Under the pieces are notes generated by a model, which was not told the DNA's origin, ran no database searches, and worked only from the letters and a program-made list of their open reading frames with translations. From assembly GCA_023678885.1 (NCBI GenBank), contig CM043005.1, positions 12,824,314-12,888,313 on the forward strand: a stretch of 64,000 nucleotides of DNA, written 5' to 3'. Source of the stretch: Pogostemon cablin. Taxonomy: Eukaryota; Streptophyta; Magnoliopsida; Lamiales; Lamiaceae. The translations under genes were made by a program, and so were the position numbers. Positions 43,607 to 54,375 of this stretch are shown here, piece after piece; the first letter of the stretch is position 1; each line of letters opens with the position of its first letter.

Positions 43607-44851
43607 TCACAGTCTGTTCGCGATGGTACTACCAATTATCCGCCGACATCCTCCCGATATGGGTCTCCCACAATCTTAATTTCTGAAATTCTTCATGATT
43701 CCTCAGATAAGACGGAACTCTTTCTATCTTCCCGCAATGGGGATTCCTTTACAATCAAAATAGATGACTCGTACTACCAGGACATGGTAATTGCTTGCTC
43801 TCCTTTTCTCATTGCTCGCCTACTGTTAAATCAAGGTCAAAAGCCAGTCCCCGATTCTATTTTGGTTTCCAATTTGAGAAAACTCTGGAAGGTTGCTGAC
43901 CTTTCTCTTATTCCCCTAGGAAAGGGCATTTTCAACTTGCTTATTCCTGATGAGAACCAGTGACAAACCATCCTCAAAGACCGCCTCTTTGAGTTAGAAT
44001 CTGGTAAGCTTAGAGTACAAAAATGGGTGCCTGCCTTCAATCCATACAAGTCCCATTCTACCATTGCCTCCATTTGGATATGAAGTTTTGAACTCCCGTT
44101 CGAGCTTTGGACAGAAAGAGTTCTGATGTCTTTATCCTCTGCCGTAGGCTCCCCTGTTCGTATTGAAGAACGAGCCTTGAAAGGTTCGTTTGGTCGTTTT
44201 GCTCGTGTTTTGATTATCATTGATATGGTGGATTGCTCTTTTCCATCTCTGATTAGCTTGCCCGCTGCTGGCAAGACCTTTGATGCCTCAGTTGGTTATG
44301 AGAATATTCCATTATTTTGCTCATATTTTCATGTTCTTGGACATATGGTGGATTCTTGCAACAAAAGAAAATCCAAGGCTAAATGCACCCCTGCTGCTGG
44401 GAGAAATAAGGTGGTTGAACTTGCTGAGGCTAGGCAGGACCAGTCTGATGCTGCCAATGCTCAGTCTAATGCTCTTGAACTTGCTGAGGTTAGGCAGGAT
44501 CAGGTGGAGCTTGGGCACACGGATGTCTTCGCTGTAGATCCTCAGGTATGTGATGGTTGGCTCGTTGCTAAGCAGTTGAATGGTGCTGATGCATGGGAGC
44601 GTCACTATCAGCAATACTCTCCGAAATTCCCTTCCATCTTTCTCTCGAATAGATTTGGTATGCTGGATGATGAGGGTATGGATGAGACTCTTCCGGAGTC
44701 ACAACCTACTTCCGCTGGTAAAGGCTTGGTGGTGGAGGGCTCACACAAGGTTGCTGATCGCAAGGCAATTGATGATTTAGCTCCCAACAATGGAAATTTT
44801 TGTCCCACTTTCTCGGACAAGGCAATTGATGCTACCCCATTCCATTCTGAC
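43607..44851 (+). pseudogene. LINE ORF1-like (DUF4283/zinc knuckle) relic
   Basis: A single frame from about 43607 to the TAG at 44852 has only two earlier stops (near 43961 and 44082, both TGA). Order: DUF4283-like part (ELFLSSRNGDSFTIKI, then LLIPDENQ), STIASIWI, then FELPFELWTERV, VGSPVRIEERALKGSFGRFA, and a zinc-knuckle CSYFHVLGHMVDSC whose second Cys is Phe. It continues with a charged, low-complexity tail. ORF1 of plant LINEs is an RNA-binding protein. No endonuclease or RT follows; the insert ends by about 45510. It sits inside the A-type LTR relic. Confidence 0.65.
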
Positions 44852-45509
44852 TAGGTCCAGGCTACTATTTTTAACGCGCAACGGGCTGACCTAGATACCT
44901 CAACCGATAAAGATGAAGAGTATGTAGCTTACCATGAACAGAATGTTGAAAATGAGAGTACATTGACTGATCTAGCAGCTTCACCTTCTGTTATTGATGA
45001 GGCTTTGCGTGCCATTTGTTCTTTTTCACTTGCTGAGATTAAAACTCATGTGGAAGCCTCTTCCGTTGGATGGGATTTTGCTAACCAGCCCGATTCGGAT
45101 GCCACTCCACCCCATAAAGGAGTCTATAACTGAGAAAAAATTTGATCCGATTAAGGATTATTCTGTCGGTGGTTTTCCTACCCTCCAAACTGCAAAAAAA
45201 TTAATCGGAGAAAAATTAAAAAGAAAAGGTGTTACTTACAAATCGGCTTCTAAGCCGGTTACCCGTTCTGATACAATAAAACAAACTCAGCTCAGGCTGA
45301 ACCTCCAGATATTTTGGATGTCGCAAGTGATCAAGATTGGAGCAAACTTACAAAGAAAATACAATACTTATTTTTAGCTTAGCTCTATTTTTGTTAAAGT
45401 TCTTTGCGAGAGTTTCTTTTTGGGCCGCTTGTCTGGCCCTTTTTGGCTGTGCCATCCCCACAACGTCTTTATCCTTTGTTCCCTTCTCTTTATTTTCATT
45501 TTCCTTTTG
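44852..45509 (+). mobile_element. LINE insert, 3' part
   Basis: Sequence after the ORF1-like stop stays partly open in the same frame (DEEYVAYHEQNVENESTLTD) and then decays. 45400-45500 is T-rich (GGGCCGCTTGTCTGGCCC then CTTTATCCTTTGTTCCC), like a 3' untranslated end. The LTR relic resumes at about 45513 with GTGTAACAAGTCATG. Confidence 0.45.
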
Positions 45510-45924
45510 ATGGTGTAACAAGTCATGAAAAGTGACACTGTCGTGTTGAGCAGGAACAGCTTGTGCGACGTTACTATTTTTATCATAACTTTCTCTTTGG
45601 ACTTCGATTGAGGTGTTTCTTATGCCAAAACGATCCTTTCTTCTGGGGCTTTCAAACCATTTATTATACTTCTAGTTTTAAGCTTCACACAAATACAAAA
45701 AAATTACACAAGTTGTACGTGTGTTTTCAGCATTCTTGCACAAGTTTTCTTTTTTCTCCAACTTTGTATTTTTGATCATTTTTCCACCTAAAACACAATA
45801 AAACACCTCAAATGCATCTTTTTCTCACATATATTGAATATAATACATTTGTGCTAATATATAAAAACAATTCGCATAAAAAAGTGTTAAATAAGACACT
45901 AAAACACGCTTATTTTCACTCTCA

Positions 45925-46518
45925 ATAGCCATCTGTGACTGATAGGCCGTCGGTAGTCGCGTCTCATGACGAGGTCAAAGGTCTGAATGCTGAATTTCAT
46001 GAAATCATAGTAAGTAATTCAGATTTGAAGGGAAAATTGACCACCAAAGCAACAAAACTGGAAGAATTTCACACTCCAAAATTGGCTCAGGCCTTTGGGT
46101 TTAACATACCATGTCGAATTTAATGTAAAGCCGGGAATTCAAAATCGAAATGTAACCTGAGATACAGAAAAAGTCCCAAGGATTGATACAGAGCCTTCGT
46201 CAAAAGCAGCGTGAGAATATATTATCTCTTAGACATAGAGAGACAAAGAATACACGTGACGGAGGAGGAACAAAGAAACACACACGTAGAAATTGAAATC
46301 ACGCAACATGGAAAAGGGGATCGGTGGGAATTACTGGCAACCGGCTTAAAACTAGCCACAAACCAATTCAAGCCTCATTATAATAGTAATAGATATGATC
46401 CACTTTTTTTCGGCTTAATCCTTTTTGAGAAAATCCTTTCCATGTATGATGTATGAATTAATACTAAATCTCACGTGAGAAATTGATGAGGAAATCTTTT
46501 CTTTGTTAACAGATAGTG
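45925..46518. other. Unassigned stretch
   Basis: Short ORFs at 45935-46123 and 46211-46456 match nothing I recognise and have no supporting context. Possibly old element DNA. Confidence 0.3.
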
Positions 46519-46588
46519 ATATTTTCACTTAAATTTTAGTGTCTTTTTATATATGTTTTCGTAGTATTTTATCTGTATTTTATGTGTA
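46519..46588 (+). mobile_element. Element E-type U3 fragment
   Basis: ATATTTTCACTTAAATTTTAGTGTC through TTTTATGTGTACT matches the reverse of 305-386, the start of the E LTR, but is cut off on both sides. Confidence 0.6.
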
Positions 46589-47590
46589 CTAATAGTACAC
46601 CTGCGCGATACGCGGAAAAATATTATGTGTAAATTATTGTATAAAAATTTATAATTATAACAATAATAACAATATATAAATGTAATAAAAGATTTTATTG
46701 AGAGACGGTACTTATGTGAGACAGATTAAAATATTATTATTATTTTATAGATAAATTATGTTTAAAGATAGTTAATGTATTTTTTTAAGTATGACAAATG
46801 TTGCATTAAAGTATGATCAAAGTATAATTTTATGTTGTTGGAACTCGAAAATTTTATTAGAGGAAATTAAAGGATAACTTGCTCTTAAGAAGAAAGAGTT
46901 ATCGAAAGAAGCTGACGTTAAGAGGTAATAAAGTGATGAAAATTATCTTCTTATTAAGAATTTTGAATTAATAGAAATATAATAAAGCATGATTATGTTG
47001 AGAAAATTAATTTATCATTATCTATACTATAATGATCTAATATAATACTAATTCTCAATTCCACCTTCATAAAGCAAAATTTACAGCTTTTCTCATTTTA
47101 TCATAACATGATAAAAGTATATAAAACATATGTGGCTATAAAAAAATTTAGGAATATACATTTTGTTCATAAATTATGAATCAAATACTAATGTACCAAA
47201 TATGGAGTATATATTATTTTTTACAACTAAATTATTATCTTTTTATGATCATGAAATGTCTTAAACTATTTTAATCTAAAAAAATGTATATTCAATTAAA
47301 TATTAAAATAAAAAAAATTATAATTGTGTTGTTCAATTATTTAAAGTATAAAAATTAAATTTACACTATGTTTTCATAGGTAAGGAACAATGATCTTTGT
47401 CTTTATAATTTTTTTAAATAAAAAGTGATAATATATTTAATAAAAAAGAAATTATTTAAAAGAAAGCTTAAGTAGGTTAGCCGTAAGACAATCTTACAAA
47501 AGTGTTTATCTCTAATTTTTATACGTAATTTATCTTTTATTTTTATGATCAAATTAGGAATGGCTGACTCTTCTCATTTCCAAATAAATA
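46589..47590. other. AT-rich DNA, no gene seen
   Basis: Very AT-rich with no supported ORF. CTGCGCGATACGCGG at 46611 is a local GC-rich near-palindrome of unknown meaning. Confidence 0.4.
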
Positions 47591-47592
47591 TA

Positions 47593-47872
47593 CTCTCTGT
47601 CTTATACTTACGTTCACACTTTCCGTTTTCGTCTGTCTCATACTTATCTTCATCGTCCAAAAAAAGAAATTTCACATTAATCAATAACCTTAAAAGTTAT
47701 CTTATTTTCAAAAATATCACTCATACCTAACACACCTAACATATATTTATAATTTTATTACCTAAAATTACCACAATATCCCTAAAAAATTAATAAAATT
47801 GATAAAAAAATAACTTTTTTTAAACTCCGTATTTTTATAGTATTGGTGAACATAAATCCGAAACGAATGGAG
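47593..47872. mobile_element. Stowaway-like MITE
   Basis: Ends CTCTCTGTCTTATAC and (reversed) CTCCATTCGTTTCGG, close to the Stowaway terminal repeat CTCCCTCCGT, flanked by TA at 47591-47592 and 47873-47874. 280 bp, no coding capacity. Mobilised by Tc1/mariner transposases. Confidence 0.65.
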
Positions 47873-48091
47873 TATATTTTATTATTTTCGTTTGTTTTAA
47901 GCACCAACATGATTGATTAACATGTTAAAATCACTAATTTTCGTTCATTTAGAAATATCAAATGAAATATGAAATGGTATCATCATTACTATTACATTCG
48001 ATGGTAAGAAGACTTTTTCAATTTTATTTAATTAAATTTAAAGGTAATATTACATAATCCATAGAAATGGACAGGGATTATACACTGCATG

Positions 48092-48207
48092 AATGTAATC
48101 CAAACACTTATGCAGCACATTGGGAGATGAAAATTAATGTAATCCAAACACTTTTACAGCACATTGGAAGATGAAAATTACTTTTACAGCACATTGGGAG
48201 ATGAAAA
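48092..48207 (+). repeat. 44-bp tandem repeat, 2.6 copies
   Basis: AATGTAATCCAAACACTT at the start of copies at 48092-48135 and 48136-48179, then a partial copy 48180-48207 beginning at ACTTTTACAGCACATTGG. Confidence 0.9.
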
Positions 48208-49347
48208 GACTCCTTAAATTTGACGCAAAAAATAATCAAATAACATCATTTACCTCACATATCCCTCAATTTGCAACACATCAAATTTTTATTCTCATTA
48301 ATTTACATGTAAAAAAAAAGTATACATTAAAATCTAAATGCAGAATCTCAACAACAAATAAAGCCCATAATCAAAATACAGAAAATTTCACTTATATTTA
48401 TCTCAATAGTAAGTAATACCAACATGGATAGACAATACAAGTACATACAGAACAGACACCCCCAAGAAGAAGCTTATTTTTAAAACCAACCCAACAAATA
48501 ATCGATCAAAATGCAGAAGGGCAACACCAAGAATCAGGAATTGATTGTACAAAATTTTAAATCACATAAAGACAATCCAAAATGCACAGTGAGTTTGAAA
48601 TGACTTCAATCTAACAGAGCCTAGTGCATGCAGATGAATTTAACTTTAGAAAATTTGATATTCCATAGGATACCAAGAAATAAAACAAAGATATCAGGGT
48701 TTAATCCTTGATAAAATTAGGTGATTCATTGACCAATCATAACAAAAAAAAATCAGCTCTTGGTTGCAAGCTTCTCCTTTGCTTTCTGTATCTTCAAACT
48801 TTCTTGACTAACTTCGTTTCTTTAACCAAGGGAGTTCTAAAGACCCTTCAAAACCAAAAGGAAGATATCAGAAAACTCCAACAGTAAAAATTAAGTTCAA
48901 ACAGATATTTTAAGTAACCTCCCTTTCCTGCCACCAGAAAAAACTCCCCCATAAGCTCGGTTAGTCTATATAATTATTAGTGAGGTGGCCAGTAGAAGCC
49001 GAATTTCTTCCACCACCAACTGATAAGAAAATTGTGAAAAAACGAATACAAACATCAATACTGGGAGTGGAAATGCATTGCTTCTGAGTTTATAGAATAA
49101 GCCAAATTTTCTATCATTTCTTCTTTTTCAATTTTAGATTGATGAAGCAATCAAGATTTATAATTAATTGAGTTCAAATGTCTTTATAGTTAATTATTGC
49201 AATCAAGATTTTCCACACGATTCCACACGATTCAGTTCCAATTAGCATCATATGGAAACAAAGAGATGTTTAGATAATTACCTTATTAATATTTGAAAAA
49301 TTGTACATAAAAGTCAATCCACAAAGAGAATAGCATACATTGGGTTT
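48208..49347. other. Host-like DNA, no firm gene
   Basis: AT-rich. On the minus strand 48758-48820 reads EVSQESLKIQKAKEKLATKS then stop, protein-like but very short and preceded by stops. No other signal. Confidence 0.3.
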
Positions 49348-49352
49348 GTATC
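49348..49352. repeat. Target-site duplication GTATC, left
   Basis: GTATC precedes the G 5' LTR; the same five bases follow the G 3' LTR end at 61645-61649. Confidence 0.85.
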
Positions 49353-51705
49353 TGTAACACCCCGTAAGTTCACACTGCAATTTTTTGTAATGGCCCAAAT
49401 CATCAAAGCCCACTATTTTCAACTCTTTGAAGCCCACATCCAAACTCAGCACATTCATTATTATTCTTTTATCAGCCGTGAGTTTAAAATTGAAACAGAT
49501 AAGTTACCTTACTCCCCAAGAAATAAAAATATGTGATCTCCTTATCCATTGAGGAAGATAATATCTTCCACTTATCAACTCCATCCTCTTCGGAAAGTTG
49601 TTAAATCCTACGAAGAGATACACGCAATTTTTAAACCAGCCGTGAGAATATAGTCCAAAACCTTCCTTATTCTCTAGACACTTTGGCTTCGCTTCCCGGG
49701 TTCTGTAAACGGAGAGAGAGGTAAAGTTTTCTCTTTTCTTTCTCTTTTCTTTTCTTCTCCTTTCTGTCTTCTTCCTTCGATCATCATGGAGAACCGGAAA
49801 ACTTGTTTCTTTCTTCCTTTACTGCTTCAAACCTCAAAACCCTAACCCTACTATTCTTAGTCTGCAACACTTACAAACTCTGCAGATTACTTTCTTTTTG
49901 ATAGTTGAATAATTATGTGTAACGATCGGTCATGACTTAATAGGTTTTGAAGGAAGCACCGATCGAGGCATTTGATATTTGAGACTTAGACTCACACGGT
50001 AAAAGGTGGGGACTTTTTCATTCCTATATGTGCTTAAATAACTTCATATGTGATGCTTGATGTAAATTTGAAGTTTCTAGTCACACTATGAGTTTGTGAT
50101 TGTGTTTGAAAAAGTGTGTTACATGGGTATGGGCTTTCAAAGTGCCATACTATAGCACGGGTATGGCCTAAAATAGTGCCATACCATAGCATGGGTAAGG
50201 GTCGTGAAGGGGTGCCTTACTAACGAATCGCGATATCGTAAAGTTACATGGATAAGGGCCGAAAGGTGCCTTATTTTGACATGACAGGATTGTATCGTAA
50301 GTGAATTAAATTCTCGCACATGATATACTTGACATATGTAAGCATGATAGAGTCTTCACTGAGCTTGTGGTTGCTCACCCCGATAATTAATTTTATCTCA
50401 GGTTAAGCGAGGCGAAAGCGTACGAGCGGGGGCGTGTAGGCGAGGAGACTAAATAAATGTTTTGATAAGTTGCAGTTCATGGACTGCATGCTCGTTTTTA
50501 ATTCGATAATTTTATTAAAACTTTAGTATGATAATTTGCATGTTTGTGCCTCTGTTTTGGGCAGAGTATTCTGAAAATTTCTTCACTAACATTATTTGGA
50601 TAAATTTGATTTGGTATTATGTTTTAAAAGAGTGCCAGTGGCTATTTGTATAAGTTAGTGTGATTATTTAGTTTATTGCACGTTGTCGTTTATTATGGAC
50701 AAAAACGGTGAGCTAATAAGTTAGTGTGTGAATTTTGGGCGGCTGTACATGGAAGAACCCAAATACAACTTTGTTGCTAAGGTTTACTTCCTTAATTTGG
50801 TCACATGCCTGCTTACATTTGTGGATTAGGTGGGTGAATGACTTGTACTTTGAAGTACAAGCACACAAGCAAATAATTAATCTATTTCATGGTTTGAAAA
50901 ATGGGCTGGCAGTTTGGGCCGTAGAGTGGGGTGGAGTTGGTGGTTTCATGTTATACACATGGGTGTTCAAGTTTGAATTATTTTTCCTTAACCTGCCAGT
51001 TGGATAAAGCCTTAGAGATCTTTTGTAAAATTTTACAGGACCGACCCTTGGTCTATACATCTTCCTCTTGCTGTGTCACCTGTTCATTTCTTTAGAAGGA
51101 GAAGAAATGAATTCCAGCATGTTTAGTTTATTTATTAAACGCTTTATAGGTCCTGCATGTTTTAAGTAGTCAACAATTTGTGGAATTAAACTTACTGTCC
51201 TTCCTCTAAAGTCCTGCAGAAGTTTTGCAAATACTAAATCTTTAATAAAGTTGCTGAAATTTAAGGGACCTACCCCTTAACTTCTTTTGCTTGATTTAAT
51301 ATTGATTAAGTTTGCAAGAGTTTATGGGACTTGATATTTATTTAAATACCCTTCTCTATTGAATTATTATTTATTTATTTAATTAAATTTTGGGTCATGC
51401 TCCCTTCAAATAATTTAGGAATTACATGCAAATTTCTCTTTATAAAATTGGGAGGGGGATGTTTGAAATGATAGGCTGTAATGGTCCTATAACTCTCGGA
51501 TTTTTGATAAATGCGTATTGATGAATTTGGGTGTTCTGCCTATTTGTTTTTTTATTATTTTTGATTGACAGGTCCTGTATGTTTTGTATGACATGAATCT
51601 ATAAAAAAAAAGAATTTAAATTCACTATTCCACCATTTGAAAACTGCATAAATTTCTGCAAATGCTAAGTTTGTTTTTTTAAAATTGCTGAAACTTATAG
51701 GACTT
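49353..51705 (+). mobile_element. G 5' LTR, 3' end missing
   Basis: Collinear with the reverse of 59122-61374. The last 200 bp or so, the primer site and the leader are deleted; GGACTTTCT at 51705 joins GGCACGACC of the extra-ORF region. It contains the hairpin array 50120-50275 and an open 90-codon frame at 50735-51007, also open in the two F LTRs. Confidence 0.88.
50120..50275. repeat. Four hairpin units in chromovirus U3
   Basis: Four successive units of 23-35 bp each have arms that pair: GGTATGG with CCATAC, GGTATGGC with GCCATACC, GTAAGG with CCTTAC, ATAAGG with CCTTAT. Both arms change together from TATGG/CCATA to TAAGG/CCTTA. Also present in the F LTRs (near 53420-53575 and 60460-60605). 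Confidence 0.75.
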
Positions 51706-51737
51706 TCTGGCACGACCTACCCACCCATATTGCTCAC

Positions 51738-52211
51738 ATGCTTCAGCTGTGGAGACAAGTTAAGGACATAGGAGAGGGAATTACTGAATATTGGGCCGGA
51801 GTAAAGCTCATCAGTACCTTGCCTTGGGATTGGAGAGATGTGGCAGATCCCATGTTTGCAGAAAGGCTATACCACTCGGCTCAATTCCAAGTTCCGCAAG
51901 TGGACTATGTGCGTTTCACCACCGCCTTGTTTGATAGAGTTGCAAGGTGGTATCCTCCGGACCCCCCTCCTGGTCATTACATGGGGGAATTGCATGACGA
52001 GCAAGCAGGGTTGCTAGTGAACTACCTCGCGGCACCGGAAGCGGCACCAGCTCCGGAACCCGATAATGTGCCAGATGGGGCCATGGATGAAGGGGTACAA
52101 GATGAGGATTTGGAGGAAGACCCGTCCGAGGACTCGGGAGTATATGGAGATTATATTATGCAAGCTACTGTTTCAAGGATTCTTTTTAACGTAAATTATC
52201 CCGTATGTTAG
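51738..52211 (+). CDS. Pre-gag ORF of chromovirus G (unknown)
   Basis: An open frame of 157 codons, the intact-looking copy of the ORF found upstream of gag in F (58299-58796, minus). It lacks the N-terminal 25 residues or so that F has, because of the deletion at 51705, so this ATG (MLQLWRQVKD) is internal. Features: Trp-rich N-terminal half (YWAGVKLISTLPWDWRD), VDYVRFTTALFDRVARWY, PPDPPPGHYMGEL, and an acidic Pro/Ala/Asp/Glu tail. The F copy stops at GLYRD; G reads on through IMQATV because its stop is changed. I do not recognise the family. Placement between PBS and gag, in sense, suggests an accessory element protein. Confidence 0.5.
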   Translation: MLQLWRQVKDIGEGITEYWAGVKLISTLPWDWRDVADPMFAERLYHSAQFQVPQVDYVRFTTALFDRVARWYPPDPPPGHYMGELHDEQAGLLVNYLAAPEAAPAPEPDNVPDGAMDEGVQDEDLEEDPSEDSGVYGDYIMQATVSRILFNVNYPVC

Positions 52212-52338
52212 GGACATGGATTTTTCTTTCATTATTTGACATATGAATTTCCTTCTATTTAAATTGCAAGTTTGAAACAGTTGTTCATTTAGTTGATCAA
52301 TGAATTATATTATTTTGAAAATGTGCCTCTATCATGTA

Positions 52339-54337
52339 TTAGAGAAGGGTATTTAAATAAAGATCAAGTCCCATAAACTCTTGCAAACTTAATCAATATT
52401 AAATCAAGCAAAAGAAGTTAAGGGGTAGGTCCCTTAAATTTCAGCAACTTTATTAAAGATTTAATATTTGCAAAACTTCTGCAGGACTTTAGAGGAAGGA
52501 CAGTAAGTTTAATTCCACAAATTGTTGACTACTTAAAACATGCAGGACCTATAAAGCGTTTAATAAATAAACTAAACATGCTGGAATTCATTTCTTCTCC
52601 TTCTAAATAAATGAACAGGTGACACAGCAAGAGGAAGATGTATAGACCAAGGGTCAGTCCTGTAAATTTTTACAAAAGATCTCTAAGGCTTTATCCAACT
52701 GGCAGGTTAAGGAAAAACAATTCAAATTTGAACACCCATGTGTATAACATGAAACCACCAACTCCACCCCACTCTACGGCCCAAACTGCCAGCCCATTTT
52801 TCAAACCATGAAATAGATTAATTATTGGCTTGTGTGCTTGTACTTCAAAGTACAAGTCATTCACCCACCTAATCCTCAAATGTAAGCAGGCATGTGACCA
52901 AATTAAGGAAGTAAACCTTAGCAGCAAAGTTGTATTTGGGTTCTTCCATGTACAGCCGCCCAAAATTCACACACTAACATATTAGCTCACCGTTTTTGTC
53001 CACAATAAACGACAACGTGCAATAAACTAAATAATCACACTAACTTATACGAATAGCCCCTGGCACTCTTTTAAAACATAATACAATTTATCCAAATAAT
53101 GTCAGTGAAGAAATTTTCAGAATACTCTGCCCAAAACAGAGGCACAAACATGCAAATTATCATACTAAAGTTTTAATAAAATTATCGAATTAAAAATGAG
53201 CATGCAGTCTATGAACTGCAACTTATCAAAGCGTTTATTTAGTCTCCTCGCCTACGCGCCCCCGCTCGTACGCTTTCGCCTCGCTTAACCTGAGATAAAA
53301 TTAATTATCGGGGTGAGCAACCACAAGCTCAGTGAAGACTCTATCATGCTTACATATGTCAAGTATATCATGTGCGAGAATTTAATTCACTTACGATACA
53401 ATCCTGTCATGTCAAAATAAGGCACCTTTCGGCCCTTATCCATGTAACTTTACGATATCGCGATTCGTTAGTAAGGCACCCCTTTACGGCCCTTACCCAT
53501 GCTATGGTATGGCACTATTATAGCCCATACCCGTGCTATAGTATGGCACTTTGAAAGCCCATACGCATGTAACACACGTTTTCAAACACAATCACAAACT
53601 CATAGTGTGACTAGAAACTTCAAATTTACATCAAGCATCACATATGAAGTTATTTAACACATATAGGAATGAAAAAGTGCCCACCTTTTACCGTGTGAGT
53701 CTAAGTCTCAAATATCAAATGCCTCGATCGGTGCTTCCTTCAAAACCTATTAAGTCATGACCGATCGTTACACATAATTATTCAACTATCGAAAAGAAAG
53801 TAATCTGCAGAGTTTGTAAGTGTTGCAGACTAAGAATAGTAGGGTTAGGGTTTTTAGGTTTGAAGCAGTAAAGGAAGAAAGAAACAAGTTTTCCGGTTCT
53901 CCATGATGATCGAAGGAAGAAGACAGAAAGGAGAAGAAAAGAAAAGAGAAAGAAAAGAGAAAACTTTACCTCTCTCTCCATTTACAGAACCCGGGAAGCG
54001 AAGCCAAAGTGTCTATAGAATAAGGAAGGTTTTGGACTATATTCTCACGGCTAGTTTAAAAATTGTGTGTATCTCTTCGTAGGATTTAACAACTTTCCGA
54101 AGAGGATGGAGTTGATTAGTGGAAGATATTATCTTTCTCAATGGATAAGGAGATCACATATTTTTATTTCTTGGGGAGTAAGGTAACTTATCTGTTTCAA
54201 TTTTAAACTCACGGCTGATAAAAGAATAATAATGAATGGGCTGAGTTTGGATGTGGTCTTCAAAGAGTTGAAAATAGTGGGCTTTGATGATTTGGGCCAT
54301 GACAAAAAATTGCAGTGTGAACTTAAGGGGTGTTATA
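52339..54337 (-). mobile_element. F 3' LTR, truncated
   Basis: Starts TATAACACCCCTTAAG at 54337 (TGTAACACCCC with one change) and matches 59600-61374; the final 470 bp or so are deleted at 52339. Confidence 0.88.
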
Positions 54338-54352
54338 TCCCACCCTCCTAAT
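54338..54352 (-). other. Polypurine tract of F
   Basis: Minus strand TTAGGAGGGTGGGA directly before the LTR. Confidence 0.75.
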
Positions 54353-54375
54353 AAAAATTTCGTCCTTGAAATTCT

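Larger units (their letters stand above)
43211..45924 (-). mobile_element. A-family LTR relic, minus strand
   Basis: Two pieces of an A-type LTR: 43211-43425 (matching the U3 middle, CAGTCTCxCCxTTTCGCG then AATTTGAGTGATT) and about 45510-45924 (matching the U3 start, ending AAGTGAAAATAAGC reversed). They are separated by a LINE-derived insert. U5 is missing where element B begins. With 35908-36425 it forms one broken element. A TCGA-type palindrome lies at 43287-43323. Confidence 0.75.

Noticed and set aside
45935..46456. Two ORFs (62 and 81 codons) as genes
   Set aside because: No resemblance to known families, no conserved copies and no expression signal in the sequence.
48758..48820. C-terminus of a ribosomal-type protein on the minus strand
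   Set aside because: Only about 20 residues of Lys-rich sequence, preceded by stops; too little to call, kept only as a hint in a finding.
49353..52338. A small independent element made of one LTR plus ORF
   Set aside because: The GTATC repeat and the LTR end at 61375-61644 show that it is the left part of G.
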